Below are positions 1 to 5,314 of a stretch of 5,314 nt of DNA, piece after piece. Source of the DNA: Clostridiales bacterium (GTDB taxonomy: Bacteria > Bacillota > Clostridia > Christensenellales > Aristaeellaceae). Below the pieces are notes generated by a model. The model worked only from the letters and a program-made list of their open reading frames with translations. It did not search any database and was not told the DNA's origin. The stretch lies in NCBI GenBank assembly GCA_019409045.1, contig DXVG01000146.1:1-5314 (forward strand). Direction: 5' to 3'. A program made the position numbers and the translations under genes. Within the stretch, counting starts at the first letter, position 1. Each line of letters opens with the position of its first letter.

Positions 1-1
1 C

Positions 2-346
2 TTTAGCGCCACGCCCACGGACGTGGCAAAGGGCGCGGAGGCGCTGCTTCGCATGATACTGCGCGCGGACAACGGCCGCCGCGCACAGCCGCCGAAGGTG
101 CTGCTGGTCTCCCCCATCCACCTGCGCGCCACGACGTTCCTGGGCGAGGTGTTTGGCGACCGCCGCGCGGACTCGATGCGCCTTGCCGCGCTCTACGCTG
201 CGGCGGCCGAGAGAAACGGCGCGGCCTACATGGACGCGGCGCAGTTTGCGCAGGCCTCGACGCTGGACGGGCTGCACCTCGACCGGGATGGCCACGCGAG
301 CCTGGCCGCCGCCTTTGAGAATGAGATCCGGCAGATCTTCTGCTGA
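2..346 (+). CDS. SGNH/GDSL-type hydrolase, arylesterase-like (3' end only)
   Basis: The reading frame is open from the left edge to a TGA at 344-346, so this is the last 114 residues of a gene that starts outside the window. A GTG at 23 is in frame but is probably internal, because the frame continues upstream and the visible part holds only the end of a domain. The fragment contains PPKVLLVSPIHL, a core beta-strand typical of SGNH hydrolases, followed by the block V motif DGLHLDRDGH. The Asp codon at 266-268 and the His codon at 275-277 would be the catalytic dyad partners of a nucleophilic Ser that lies upstream and is not visible. From memory the pattern is closest to the SGNH arylesterase-like subfamily, which hydrolyses small esters. 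No membrane segment is seen. The stop lies 18 bp before the permease start, in the same frame, which suggests co-transcription. Hydrolase family is fairly sure; substrate is unknown. Confidence 0.8.
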   Translation, partial: FSATPTDVAKGAEALLRMILRADNGRRAQPPKVLLVSPIHLRATTFLGEVFGDRRADSMRLAALYAAAAERNGAAYMDAAQFAQASTLDGLHLDRDGHASLAAAFENEIRQIFC

Positions 347-349
347 GCG

Positions 350-357
350 AGGAGGGG
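350..357 (+). promoter_or_regulatory. Ribosome binding site supporting the TTG start of the permease
   Basis: AGGAGGGG lies 7 bases before a TTG at 365. No in-frame ATG occurs until about codon 55 of the permease, which is after the first membrane segment, and the in-frame TGA at 344-346 blocks any start further upstream. The site therefore fixes the start at TTG. Confidence 0.75.
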
Positions 358-364
358 CATCGAA

Positions 365-1366
365 TTGGAGAGAGAGAACAGGAGCTTTGTAAGGCGGCTG
401 TTTGGCAGGCCGGAGCTGACGGTGCTGCTGGCGGTGTTGATACTGGGCGCGATCTTCTCGCTGTTTTCCAGGAACTTCCTGTCCGCGTACAACATCTACA
501 CGCTCTCGCGCACGGCCGCGCTGTACATGTTCATCGCGCTTTCGCAGACGATGGTCATCATCGTGGGCGGCATGAACCTGTCGCTGGGCTACATCGGCGG
601 CATGAGCGTGGTCACGGTGGGCCTGTTTATGCAGGACTTGCACGCCTCCGCGTTCGTGGCGGTGTGCGCGGCGCTGCTGGTGGGCCTGCTCGCGGGCGTG
701 TTCAACGGGCTGGTGATCACAAAGCTCAAGCTCAATTCGTTCATCGTGACACTGGCCACGAGCTTCATCTATCAGGGGCTGGTGACCGGCGTTTCGGAGG
801 GATTTCCGTATACGGAGCTGACCGAGGGCTTCACCTGGCTGGGCCGCAGCATGTTCCTCGGGCTTCCGCTGATGCTGTACTTCGCGGCGATCATGCTGGT
901 GATCATCTGGTTCGTGTTCCGCTACACGGTCACGGGCCGCAGGCTGCTGGCCACCGGCGGCAACGCCGTGGCGGCGCGCATGGCCGCGGTGAACACCGAC
1001 CGCTCCATCGTCATCGCCAACACGCTCTCGGGGCTGTTTGCGGCGATCGCGGGCATCTGCGCGGTGTCGATGAACGGCTCGGCGCAGCCCACCACCGGCG
1101 GCGACTGGATGATCTACTCCTTCGCAGTGTCGGTCATCGGCGGCACGGCGCTGGCGGGCGGCGTGATCCAGCCGCTGGGCATCTTCATCGCGGCGTACCT
1201 GATCGTCATGATCAAAAACGGCCTGGTCATGGCCAACGCGAACATCTACTACGAGCAGACCTATCTCGGGCTGATCCTGCTTCTGGCGGTGTCGCTCGCA
1301 CCCATCACCGCGTGGGCGAAGGAGCTCAAGCGCCGCAGGAAGTTCCGCAGCGACAGGCGCCGCTGA
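365..1366 (+). CDS. Sugar-type ABC transporter permease, RbsC/MglC family
   Basis: This 333-residue integral membrane protein is the translocation pore of a carbohydrate-uptake (CUT2-type) ABC importer; such permeases normally act as a homodimer, which fits the single permease gene here. After a short basic N-terminus, about nine to ten hydrophobic segments follow (for example near residues 18-35, 51-69, 96-118, 165-190, 215-235, 250-290 and 302-320), ending in a strongly basic tail rich in K and R. The motif GGMNLSLGYIGGM (68-80) matches the family hallmark GG(I/M)(D/N)LSVG. GGNAVAARMAAVN (198-210) matches the cytoplasmic loop (G-N-x-x-A-A) that contacts the ATPase. Length is normal for the family (about 310-340). 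It starts at TTG behind a good Shine-Dalgarno. It lies 18 bp after the hydrolase gene and 68 bp before the receptor gene. Family assignment is secure; the transported solute cannot be told from the sequence. Confidence 0.95.
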   Translation: MERENRSFVRRLFGRPELTVLLAVLILGAIFSLFSRNFLSAYNIYTLSRTAALYMFIALSQTMVIIVGGMNLSLGYIGGMSVVTVGLFMQDLHASAFVAVCAALLVGLLAGVFNGLVITKLKLNSFIVTLATSFIYQGLVTGVSEGFPYTELTEGFTWLGRSMFLGLPLMLYFAAIMLVIIWFVFRYTVTGRRLLATGGNAVAARMAAVNTDRSIVIANTLSGLFAAIAGICAVSMNGSAQPTTGGDWMIYSFAVSVIGGTALAGGVIQPLGIFIAAYLIVMIKNGLVMANANIYYEQTYLGLILLLAVSLAPITAWAKELKRRRKFRSDRRR

Positions 1367-1379
1367 ATCGCGTACCTTT

Positions 1380-1395
1380 GAACGCGCATGCGTTC
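1380..1395 (+). promoter_or_regulatory. Small inverted repeat between permease and binding-protein genes
   Basis: GAACGC (1380-1385) and GCGTTC (1390-1395) are perfect complements around the 4-base loop GCAT. In RNA this gives a short 6-bp hairpin in the 68-bp gap, 25 bases before the GGAGGT Shine-Dalgarno (1421-1426) of the next gene. No T-run follows, so it is not an intrinsic terminator. It might be a processing or stability element or a chance repeat; the stem is short. Confidence 0.35.
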
Positions 1396-1434
1396 CTTGA
1401 ATAACGAACACTATAAAAACGGAGGTAGAGTCAC

Positions 1435-2430
1435 ATGAAGAGGATCGTTTCCCTGGCATTGCTTTGCTGCTTGCTGCTCGGCTTCGGGGCGGTCGCGTCC
1501 GCCGAGGGCCAGTACGTCTGGTACTTCCCCACGGCGCACTCCTACGCCGACGAGGTCAAGGGCTATGTGGAGCAGTACATCGCCGACAGCGGCATCGACG
1601 TGCGCATCATGCTCGGCGCGGACTGGGAGCAGTCCACGCAGGACGCCAACCTGCAGGCGCTGGTGGCCGACGGCTACACCAACATGTCCGTCTACCCCGC
1701 CTCCGACGGCGCTGCGGGCCTGTTTGACGAGCTGGCGAGCTTCGGCGTGAACGTGATCACCTACGGCGCGGGCACCAGCCAGGCCACCGAGCAGTTCTGC
1801 GTGGCCACGGACGTGCAGGCCGCGGCCTACTCCGCCTGCGACTACGTCATCGACGCCATGGGCGGCGAAGGCGGCGTGCTCAACGTGCTGGAGGTGCTGG
1901 CCGACACCAACACGCTCAAGCGCAAGGACGGCATCGACGCCTGCATCGCCGACCACGAGGGCGTGGAGCTTGTGCAGGAAGTAGCGGGCATCAACAACAT
2001 CGAGGAGGGCGTTGAGAAGATCTCCTCCGCGCTGTACGCCAACATCGAGAAGATCAACGGCATCGTCTGCACGGGCAACATGTCCTCCTCTGCGGCGGTG
2101 CAGGTGCTGGACGACTACTACGAGCGCAATCCCGACGCGGCGAAGATCTACCTTGTGACCATCGACACGCCCGAGGACGTGATGAACGGCATCGAGTCCG
2201 GCATCGTGTACGGCACCATCGCCCAGAACACGTTCGCCCACGGCTACATCCCGCTGGAGATCCTCCGCCTGATGAGCGAGGAGGGCTACACCAAGGTCGA
2301 GGGCACCTACTTCATCGACTCCGGCTGCGTGCTGGTGACCAAGGACAACATCGACAGCTTCAGCGAGGATCTGCAGGTCGTCACCGACCAGATCATCGCC
2401 GATTTGACCACCGCATACCTGACCAAGTAA
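1435..2430 (+). CDS. ABC transporter solute-binding protein, RbsB-like (Peripla_BP_4 type)
   Basis: This 331-residue secreted receptor would bind the solute outside the membrane and deliver it to the permease. Residues 1-23 form a signal peptide: basic MKR, a hydrophobic core, then AVASA before E24, a typical signal peptidase I site. The two cysteines in the core (C11, C12) are not in a lipobox, since the residue before C11 is Leu. The mature part has the type I periplasmic-binding-protein pattern: an opening strand (YVWYFPTAHSYADEVKGYVEQ), LQALVADGYTNMSVYPAS near 82-99, a GINNIEEGVEKISSAL helix region near 185-200, INGIVCTGN near 207-215 and IESGIVYGTIAQN near 249-261. The ATG has GGAGGT 8 bases upstream. 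All 25 Ile codons are ATC, unlike the ATPase gene, consistent with high expression. Five cysteines (122, 135, 170, 212, 298) remain in the mature chain. The ligand is probably a sugar or related small molecule; this is inference from the family. Confidence 0.92.
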   Translation: MKRIVSLALLCCLLLGFGAVASAEGQYVWYFPTAHSYADEVKGYVEQYIADSGIDVRIMLGADWEQSTQDANLQALVADGYTNMSVYPASDGAAGLFDELASFGVNVITYGAGTSQATEQFCVATDVQAAAYSACDYVIDAMGGEGGVLNVLEVLADTNTLKRKDGIDACIADHEGVELVQEVAGINNIEEGVEKISSALYANIEKINGIVCTGNMSSSAAVQVLDDYYERNPDAAKIYLVTIDTPEDVMNGIESGIVYGTIAQNTFAHGYIPLEILRLMSEEGYTKVEGTYFIDSGCVLVTKDNIDSFSEDLQVVTDQIIADLTTAYLTK

Positions 2431-2447
2431 GCGGCCCACGCTTCCTT

Positions 2448-2473
2448 CCCGCCGCGGCGCACGCCGCGGCGGG
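2448..2473 (+). promoter_or_regulatory. Strong GC stem-loop after the binding-protein gene
   Basis: CCCGCCGCGGCG (2448-2459) and CGCCGCGGCGGG (2462-2473) are perfect complements with only CA between them; in practice the closing pair would open to give an 11-bp stem with a 4-base loop. It begins 17 bases after the receptor stop codon. The sequence after it is GGGCCCCGG, with no T-run on either strand, so it is not a standard intrinsic terminator. Known parallels in transporter operons are 3' hairpins that protect the receptor mRNA from exonuclease or partly attenuate downstream transcription. That role is inferred here. Confidence 0.7.
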
Positions 2474-2510
2474 CCCCGGCCGCGGGGCGCTCCTCCGCGC
2501 GGCGGCCGCG
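2474..2510 (+). promoter_or_regulatory. Two further short GC stem-loops before the ATPase gene
   Basis: CCCCG (2474-2478) pairs with CGGGG (2483-2487) around GCCG. CGCGG (2498-2502) pairs with CCGCG (2506-2510) around CGG. Together with the larger stem just upstream they make the 103-bp gap almost wholly foldable RNA. At this GC content short stems can arise by chance and several alternative pairings exist, so these two are weaker than the first. The ATPase Shine-Dalgarno (GAGGG, 2522-2526) lies outside the stems. Confidence 0.4.
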
Positions 2511-2533
2511 ATCTACGCAGTGAGGGATTTCAT

Positions 2534-4039
2534 ATGCTTGAGGCGAGAAACATAACGCGGGAATTTCCGGGCGTGAAGGCTCTGGACGATGTTTCGGTGC
2601 GGTTTGAAAAGGGCGAGGTACACGCGCTGATGGGCGAAAACGGCGCGGGCAAGTCCACGCTGATGAAGATCATCACCGGCATATACCGTCCGGACCAGGG
2701 CGCCGTGTACATAGATGGCCAGAAGGTCGCGCTGCGCGACTATGCGGACTCCGCCGCCTACGACATCTCCATGGTGCATCAGGAGATACAGGTGATCCCC
2801 GAGTCCACCGTGGCGGAAAACATCGTCATGGACAAGATGCACAAGTTCCGCAACCGGCTGGGCATGCTGGACTGGAAGAAGATCAACGAGACGGCGCGCA
2901 CCTACCTGGACATGGTGGAGCTCAACGTGCGCCCCACGGACATCATCGGCCGCATGACCGCCGCGCAGAAGCAGCTGATACAGATCGCAAAGGCGCTGTC
3001 CTCCAACGCCTGGTACATCCTCATGGACGAGCCGACCTCCTCCCTGACCAAGTACGAGGCGGAAAACCTGTTTCGCATCATCCGCAAGCTCAAGGAGGAG
3101 GGGCGCTGCATCATATTCGTCTCGCACAAGATCGAGGAGGTGCTCGAGTTGTGCGACCGCGTGACGGTGCTGCGCGACGGCAAGGTGATCGGCACGCGCG
3201 ATGTGCGGGATTTGACGCGCAACGACCTTGTGAAGATGATGATCGGCCGCGACGAGAACATAGAGCACATGGGCACGCTCGATATGCATGACGAAGTGGT
3301 GCTCGACGTGCGGCATGTGGGGCGCAGCGGCATGTTTGACGACATCAGCCTGAAGCTGCACCGGGGCGAGATCCTGGGGCTGTACGGGCTGGTCGGCGCG
3401 GGGCGCACGGAGCTTGCGCGGCTGATCGTGGGCGCGGACCGCATGGACACCGGCGAGGTCTACGTCAACGGAAAGAAGGCCGACATACGCTGCATCGGCG
3501 ACGCGGTGGAGAAGTACGGCATGTGCTACGTCACCGAGAACCGCAAGGAGGAGGGGCTGATCCTGCCCTTCGACGTGCGCGACAACATGACGCTGACCAT
3601 ACTGCGCAAGCTGCGCGGCCGCGGCGGCAAGATCAGCAACGCAAAGCGCCGCGAGGCCACCGCGGCGATGATCCGCCAGATGGATATACGCACGCCCTCG
3701 CAGGAGACGCGCGTGGAATCGCTCTCCGGCGGCAACCAGCAGAAGGTGTCCATCGGCAAGTGGCTCGCCGCGGGCTGCGACATACTCATCATCGACGAGC
3801 CGACCGTCGGCGTGGACGTGGGCGCGAAGCGCCAGATCCACGAAATCATCTGGAATCTTGCCAAGAACGAGGGCAAGTCCATCATACTCATCTCCTCGGA
3901 CATGACCGAGATGATCACGCTCGCCCGCCGCATACTCGTGTTCCGCGATTTTGAGATCACGGCGGAGATACAGGGACTCAACGACCGCGCCTACGGCTAC
4001 GCGGAGGTCAGCGAAAAGATCGGCGCGGCAATGGCGTAA
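2534..4039 (+). CDS. Sugar-type ABC transporter ATPase, two-domain, MglA/RbsA-like
   Basis: This 501-residue cytoplasmic protein powers the importer and carries two ATPase domains in one chain, the usual CUT2 form and length. Domain 1 has Walker A GENGAGKST (34-42), Q-loop HQE (82-84), a degenerate signature MTAAQ (141-145), Walker B ILMDEP (162-167) and the switch His H198. Domain 2 (from about residue 258) has an altered Walker A GLVGAGRTE (285-293) where Arg replaces the Lys, a full signature LSGGNQQK (397-404), Walker B with D421-E422, and SSDMTE where the switch His would be. These domain-2 changes are normal in this family: the good Walker A of domain 1 pairs with the good signature of domain 2, giving one strong ATP site. 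The ATG follows GAGGG by 7 bases. About 14 Ile codons are ATA, in contrast to the receptor gene. The stop lies 14 bp before the next gene, implying co-transcription. Domain 1 resembles galactoside-type MglA, but the substrate stays open. Confidence 0.95.
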   Translation: MLEARNITREFPGVKALDDVSVRFEKGEVHALMGENGAGKSTLMKIITGIYRPDQGAVYIDGQKVALRDYADSAAYDISMVHQEIQVIPESTVAENIVMDKMHKFRNRLGMLDWKKINETARTYLDMVELNVRPTDIIGRMTAAQKQLIQIAKALSSNAWYILMDEPTSSLTKYEAENLFRIIRKLKEEGRCIIFVSHKIEEVLELCDRVTVLRDGKVIGTRDVRDLTRNDLVKMMIGRDENIEHMGTLDMHDEVVLDVRHVGRSGMFDDISLKLHRGEILGLYGLVGAGRTELARLIVGADRMDTGEVYVNGKKADIRCIGDAVEKYGMCYVTENRKEEGLILPFDVRDNMTLTILRKLRGRGGKISNAKRREATAAMIRQMDIRTPSQETRVESLSGGNQQKVSIGKWLAAGCDILIIDEPTVGVDVGAKRQIHEIIWNLAKNEGKSIILISSDMTEMITLARRILVFRDFEITAEIQGLNDRAYGYAEVSEKIGAAMA

Positions 4040-4053
4040 AGGGGGGAGAATGC

Positions 4054-5289
4054 ATGAACGGCAGAGAGCGCATACTGGCCGCCATTGGCCACACCGAGCC
4101 GGACAGGCTGCCGCGCGACCTGGGCGCAACGCCCAGCTCCGGCATATCGGCGATCGCCTACAACCGGCTTGTGAAGCATGTGGGGCTTAGTTGCGGCCCC
4201 GCGAAGATTTACGACGTGGTGCAGCAGGTGGCGCAGCCGGACGAGGAGGTGCTCAACCACTTCCGCGTGGACTGCGTGGACGTGGGCAGGATGTTCAACC
4301 GGGCGGCTGAGGACTGGAAGCCGTTCCCGCTCGCCGACGGGAGCCAGGGGCTGATCCCCGCGTGGTTCCATCCCGTACGGCGGGAGGACGGGAGCTGGGA
4401 AGTGATGAAAAACGGCGTGCGCATCGCGCGCATGCCCGTGGGCGCGACGTTCTTTGACGGCACCTACTGCCCCTACCCGGACGAGGACTTCCCCGAGGAC
4501 CTGAGCGATTTGGACGCGCAGATGGACATGATCCTCTGGCAGGCGATGGTGCATTCGCCGTGGGATCACGCCGCCGAGGAGGACTTCTGGCCGAAGCTGC
4601 GCGAGTACGCGCTGCAGCTTCGCGCGCAGAGCGACCGCGCGATCATGATCGTGTGCGGGTGCAACCTGTTCGAGTGGGGCACGTTCCTGCGCAGGATCGA
4701 CAACTTCCTGTGCGATCTGATGATCGATCCCGAGGGCGTGGAGCGGCTGCTGGACGCGCTGATGGAGCGCCACCTGCAAACGCTTGAAAAGGTCTGCCGG
4801 TATGTGGGCGACGTGTGCGACATACTGCGCTTCGGCGACGATCTGGGCATGGACACAGGGCCGTTCATGCAGCCGGAGGTCTACCGCAAGCTGTTCAAGC
4901 CGTGGCATACGCTTCTGAACGAGTATGTACACAAGCACTCGGGCATGAAGACGTTTTTGCACTCCTGCGGCTCGATCTACAAGCTGCTTCCGGACCTGAT
5001 CGAGGCCGGGTACGACGTGATCAACCCCGTGCAGTTCGTCGCGCGCGACATGGAGGCCAAGCGCCTCAAGCGCGAGTTCGGCAAGGACATCACCTTCTGG
5101 GGCGGCGGCTGCGACACGCGGCGCATACTCAACCACGCGACGCCGCAGCAGGTGCGCGACCATGTGGCCGAGATGATCGAGACCTTCGCGCCCGGCGGCG
5201 GCTTCGTGTTCAACACCGTGCACAACATCATGCCCGACTGCCCGCCGGAAAACATCGTGGCGATGTTTGAGACGGTGGACCGCTACTGA
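4054..5289 (+). CDS. URO-D superfamily protein, probable zinc/corrinoid-type methyltransferase
   Basis: This 411-residue soluble protein belongs to the uroporphyrinogen decarboxylase-like superfamily: the N-terminus MNGRERILAAIGHTEPDR is the usual opening of its non-haem branch, and FGDDLG (260-265) and the later LIEAGYDVINPVQ fit the barrel. True HemE is unlikely because the Arg-rich substrate motif near its N-terminus (the RQAGRY type) is absent. H303-x-C305 in FLHSCGS, followed by C353 in WGGGCDT, resembles the H-x-C-x(n)-C zinc site of MtaA/CmuA methyltransferases, which move methyl groups between corrinoid proteins and thiols. The end APGGGFVFNTVHNI is typical of the branch. The Cys spacing (47 residues) differs from what I recall for MtaA, so zinc binding by C353 is a proposal. 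No corrinoid protein is in the window. It follows the ATPase by 14 bp, with GGGGGGAG (4041-4048) before ATG. Many relatives sit beside sugar transporters with unknown roles; the exact reaction is unproven. Confidence 0.85.
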   Translation: MNGRERILAAIGHTEPDRLPRDLGATPSSGISAIAYNRLVKHVGLSCGPAKIYDVVQQVAQPDEEVLNHFRVDCVDVGRMFNRAAEDWKPFPLADGSQGLIPAWFHPVRREDGSWEVMKNGVRIARMPVGATFFDGTYCPYPDEDFPEDLSDLDAQMDMILWQAMVHSPWDHAAEEDFWPKLREYALQLRAQSDRAIMIVCGCNLFEWGTFLRRIDNFLCDLMIDPEGVERLLDALMERHLQTLEKVCRYVGDVCDILRFGDDLGMDTGPFMQPEVYRKLFKPWHTLLNEYVHKHSGMKTFLHSCGSIYKLLPDLIEAGYDVINPVQFVARDMEAKRLKREFGKDITFWGGGCDTRRILNHATPQQVRDHVAEMIETFAPGGGFVFNTVHNIMPDCPPENIVAMFETVDRY

Positions 5290-5300
5290 GGCGGGATACA

Positions 5301-5307
5301 GAGGGGG
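5301..5307 (+). promoter_or_regulatory. Shine-Dalgarno for a gene starting at or past the right edge
   Basis: GAGGGGG sits 12 bases after the methyltransferase-family stop, with no terminator in between. A start codon at about position 5315 would give a 7-base spacing like the other genes here. The GTG at 5310-5312 is only 2 bases away and is a poor candidate. The operon probably continues. Confidence 0.6.
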
Positions 5308-5314
5308 CTGTGAA

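Noticed and set aside
1397..1417. Possible promoter before the receptor gene (TTGAAT and TATAAA)
   Set aside because: The spacing between the two boxes is only 9 bases, no better -35 lies 16-18 bases before TATAAA, and the implied transcript start would fall in the Shine-Dalgarno.
1411..2439. 342-codon open frame on the minus strand opposite the receptor gene
   Set aside because: It mirrors a well-supported gene with signal peptide and Shine-Dalgarno. Its translation is a low-variety mix of V, H, A, L, D, G and R with no recognisable domain, as expected from antisense of GC-rich codons.
2448..2473. Intrinsic terminator after the receptor gene
   Set aside because: The stem is strong but no T-run follows on either strand; the next bases are GGGCCCCGG. 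Kept as a stem-loop of unknown role.
2491..2526. TCCTCC at 2491-2496 masking the ATPase Shine-Dalgarno
   Set aside because: Only CCTC (2492-2495) can pair with GAGG (2522-2525), four base pairs, too weak and too frequent by chance to claim control of translation.
3386..3412. Inactivating mutation in the second Walker A motif of the ATPase (Arg for Lys)
   Set aside because: GLVGAGRTE is the normal form in domain 2 of this transporter family, so it is not damage.
2513..4129. 538-codon open frame on the minus strand opposite the ATPase gene
   Set aside because: It covers the clearly real ATPase with all its motifs. The antisense product is rich in H, V, A, L and R without a known fold, a typical shadow in high-GC DNA.
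3997..5223. 408-codon open frame on the minus strand opposite the URO-D-like gene
   Set aside because: Same reasoning: it is the shadow of a conserved gene, its composition is artefact-like, and it overlaps the other antisense frame.
4054..5289. HemE, uroporphyrinogen decarboxylase of haem synthesis
   Set aside because: The N-terminal Arg-rich substrate-binding motif of HemE is missing, the H-x-C motif is present, and the neighbours are transport genes rather than haem genes.

Overview
The window is a compact, single-strand (+) gene cluster with four complete genes and the 3' end of a fifth. All genes point the same way with short gaps, and I see no terminator or convincing promoter inside, so it reads as the middle of one operon entered and left in mid-stream. 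GC content is high (around 60-65% by eye) and every start has a strong G-rich Shine-Dalgarno sequence. The gene types (an RbsABC/Mgl-type transporter and a URO-D-like methyltransferase-family protein) fit an anaerobic, GC-rich Firmicute such as an uncultured gut Clostridia/Christensenellales-like lineage. That placement is an inference from style and gene content, not a taxonomic result.

Layout: (1) positions 2-346, the C-terminal end of an SGNH/GDSL arylesterase-like hydrolase; (2) 365-1366, a sugar-type ABC permease of the RbsC family, starting at TTG; (3) 1435-2430, a secreted periplasmic-binding-protein-like solute receptor (RbsB/Peripla_BP_4 type) with a type I signal peptide and no lipobox; (4) 2431-2533, a very GC-rich gap holding up to three stem-loops, the first with a perfect 12-bp stem; (5) 2534-4039, a double-domain ABC ATPase of the MglA/RbsA type; (6) 4054-5289, a URO-D superfamily protein resembling the MtaA/CmuA corrinoid methyltransferase branch, with an H-x-C...C zinc-site-like motif; (7) 5290-5314, a gap carrying another Shine-Dalgarno, so the next gene should begin at or just past the window edge.

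Working model: the binding protein captures a small carbohydrate-like or related solute outside the cell, the homodimeric permease and the two-domain ATPase import it, and the flanking enzymes (an esterase and a possible zinc/corrinoid methyltransferase) process it. The transporter family is well supported. The substrate is not readable from sequence. The demethylation idea is an inference from the co-located URO-D-like gene, and no corrinoid protein or corrinoid-activating protein lies in the window.

The most notable points are the transporter/methyltransferase pairing, the GC-rich hairpin cluster directly after the binding-protein gene, the unusual permease-receptor-ATPase order, and codon use in the receptor gene that suggests high expression. 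Nothing here amounts to a clearly new class of system.
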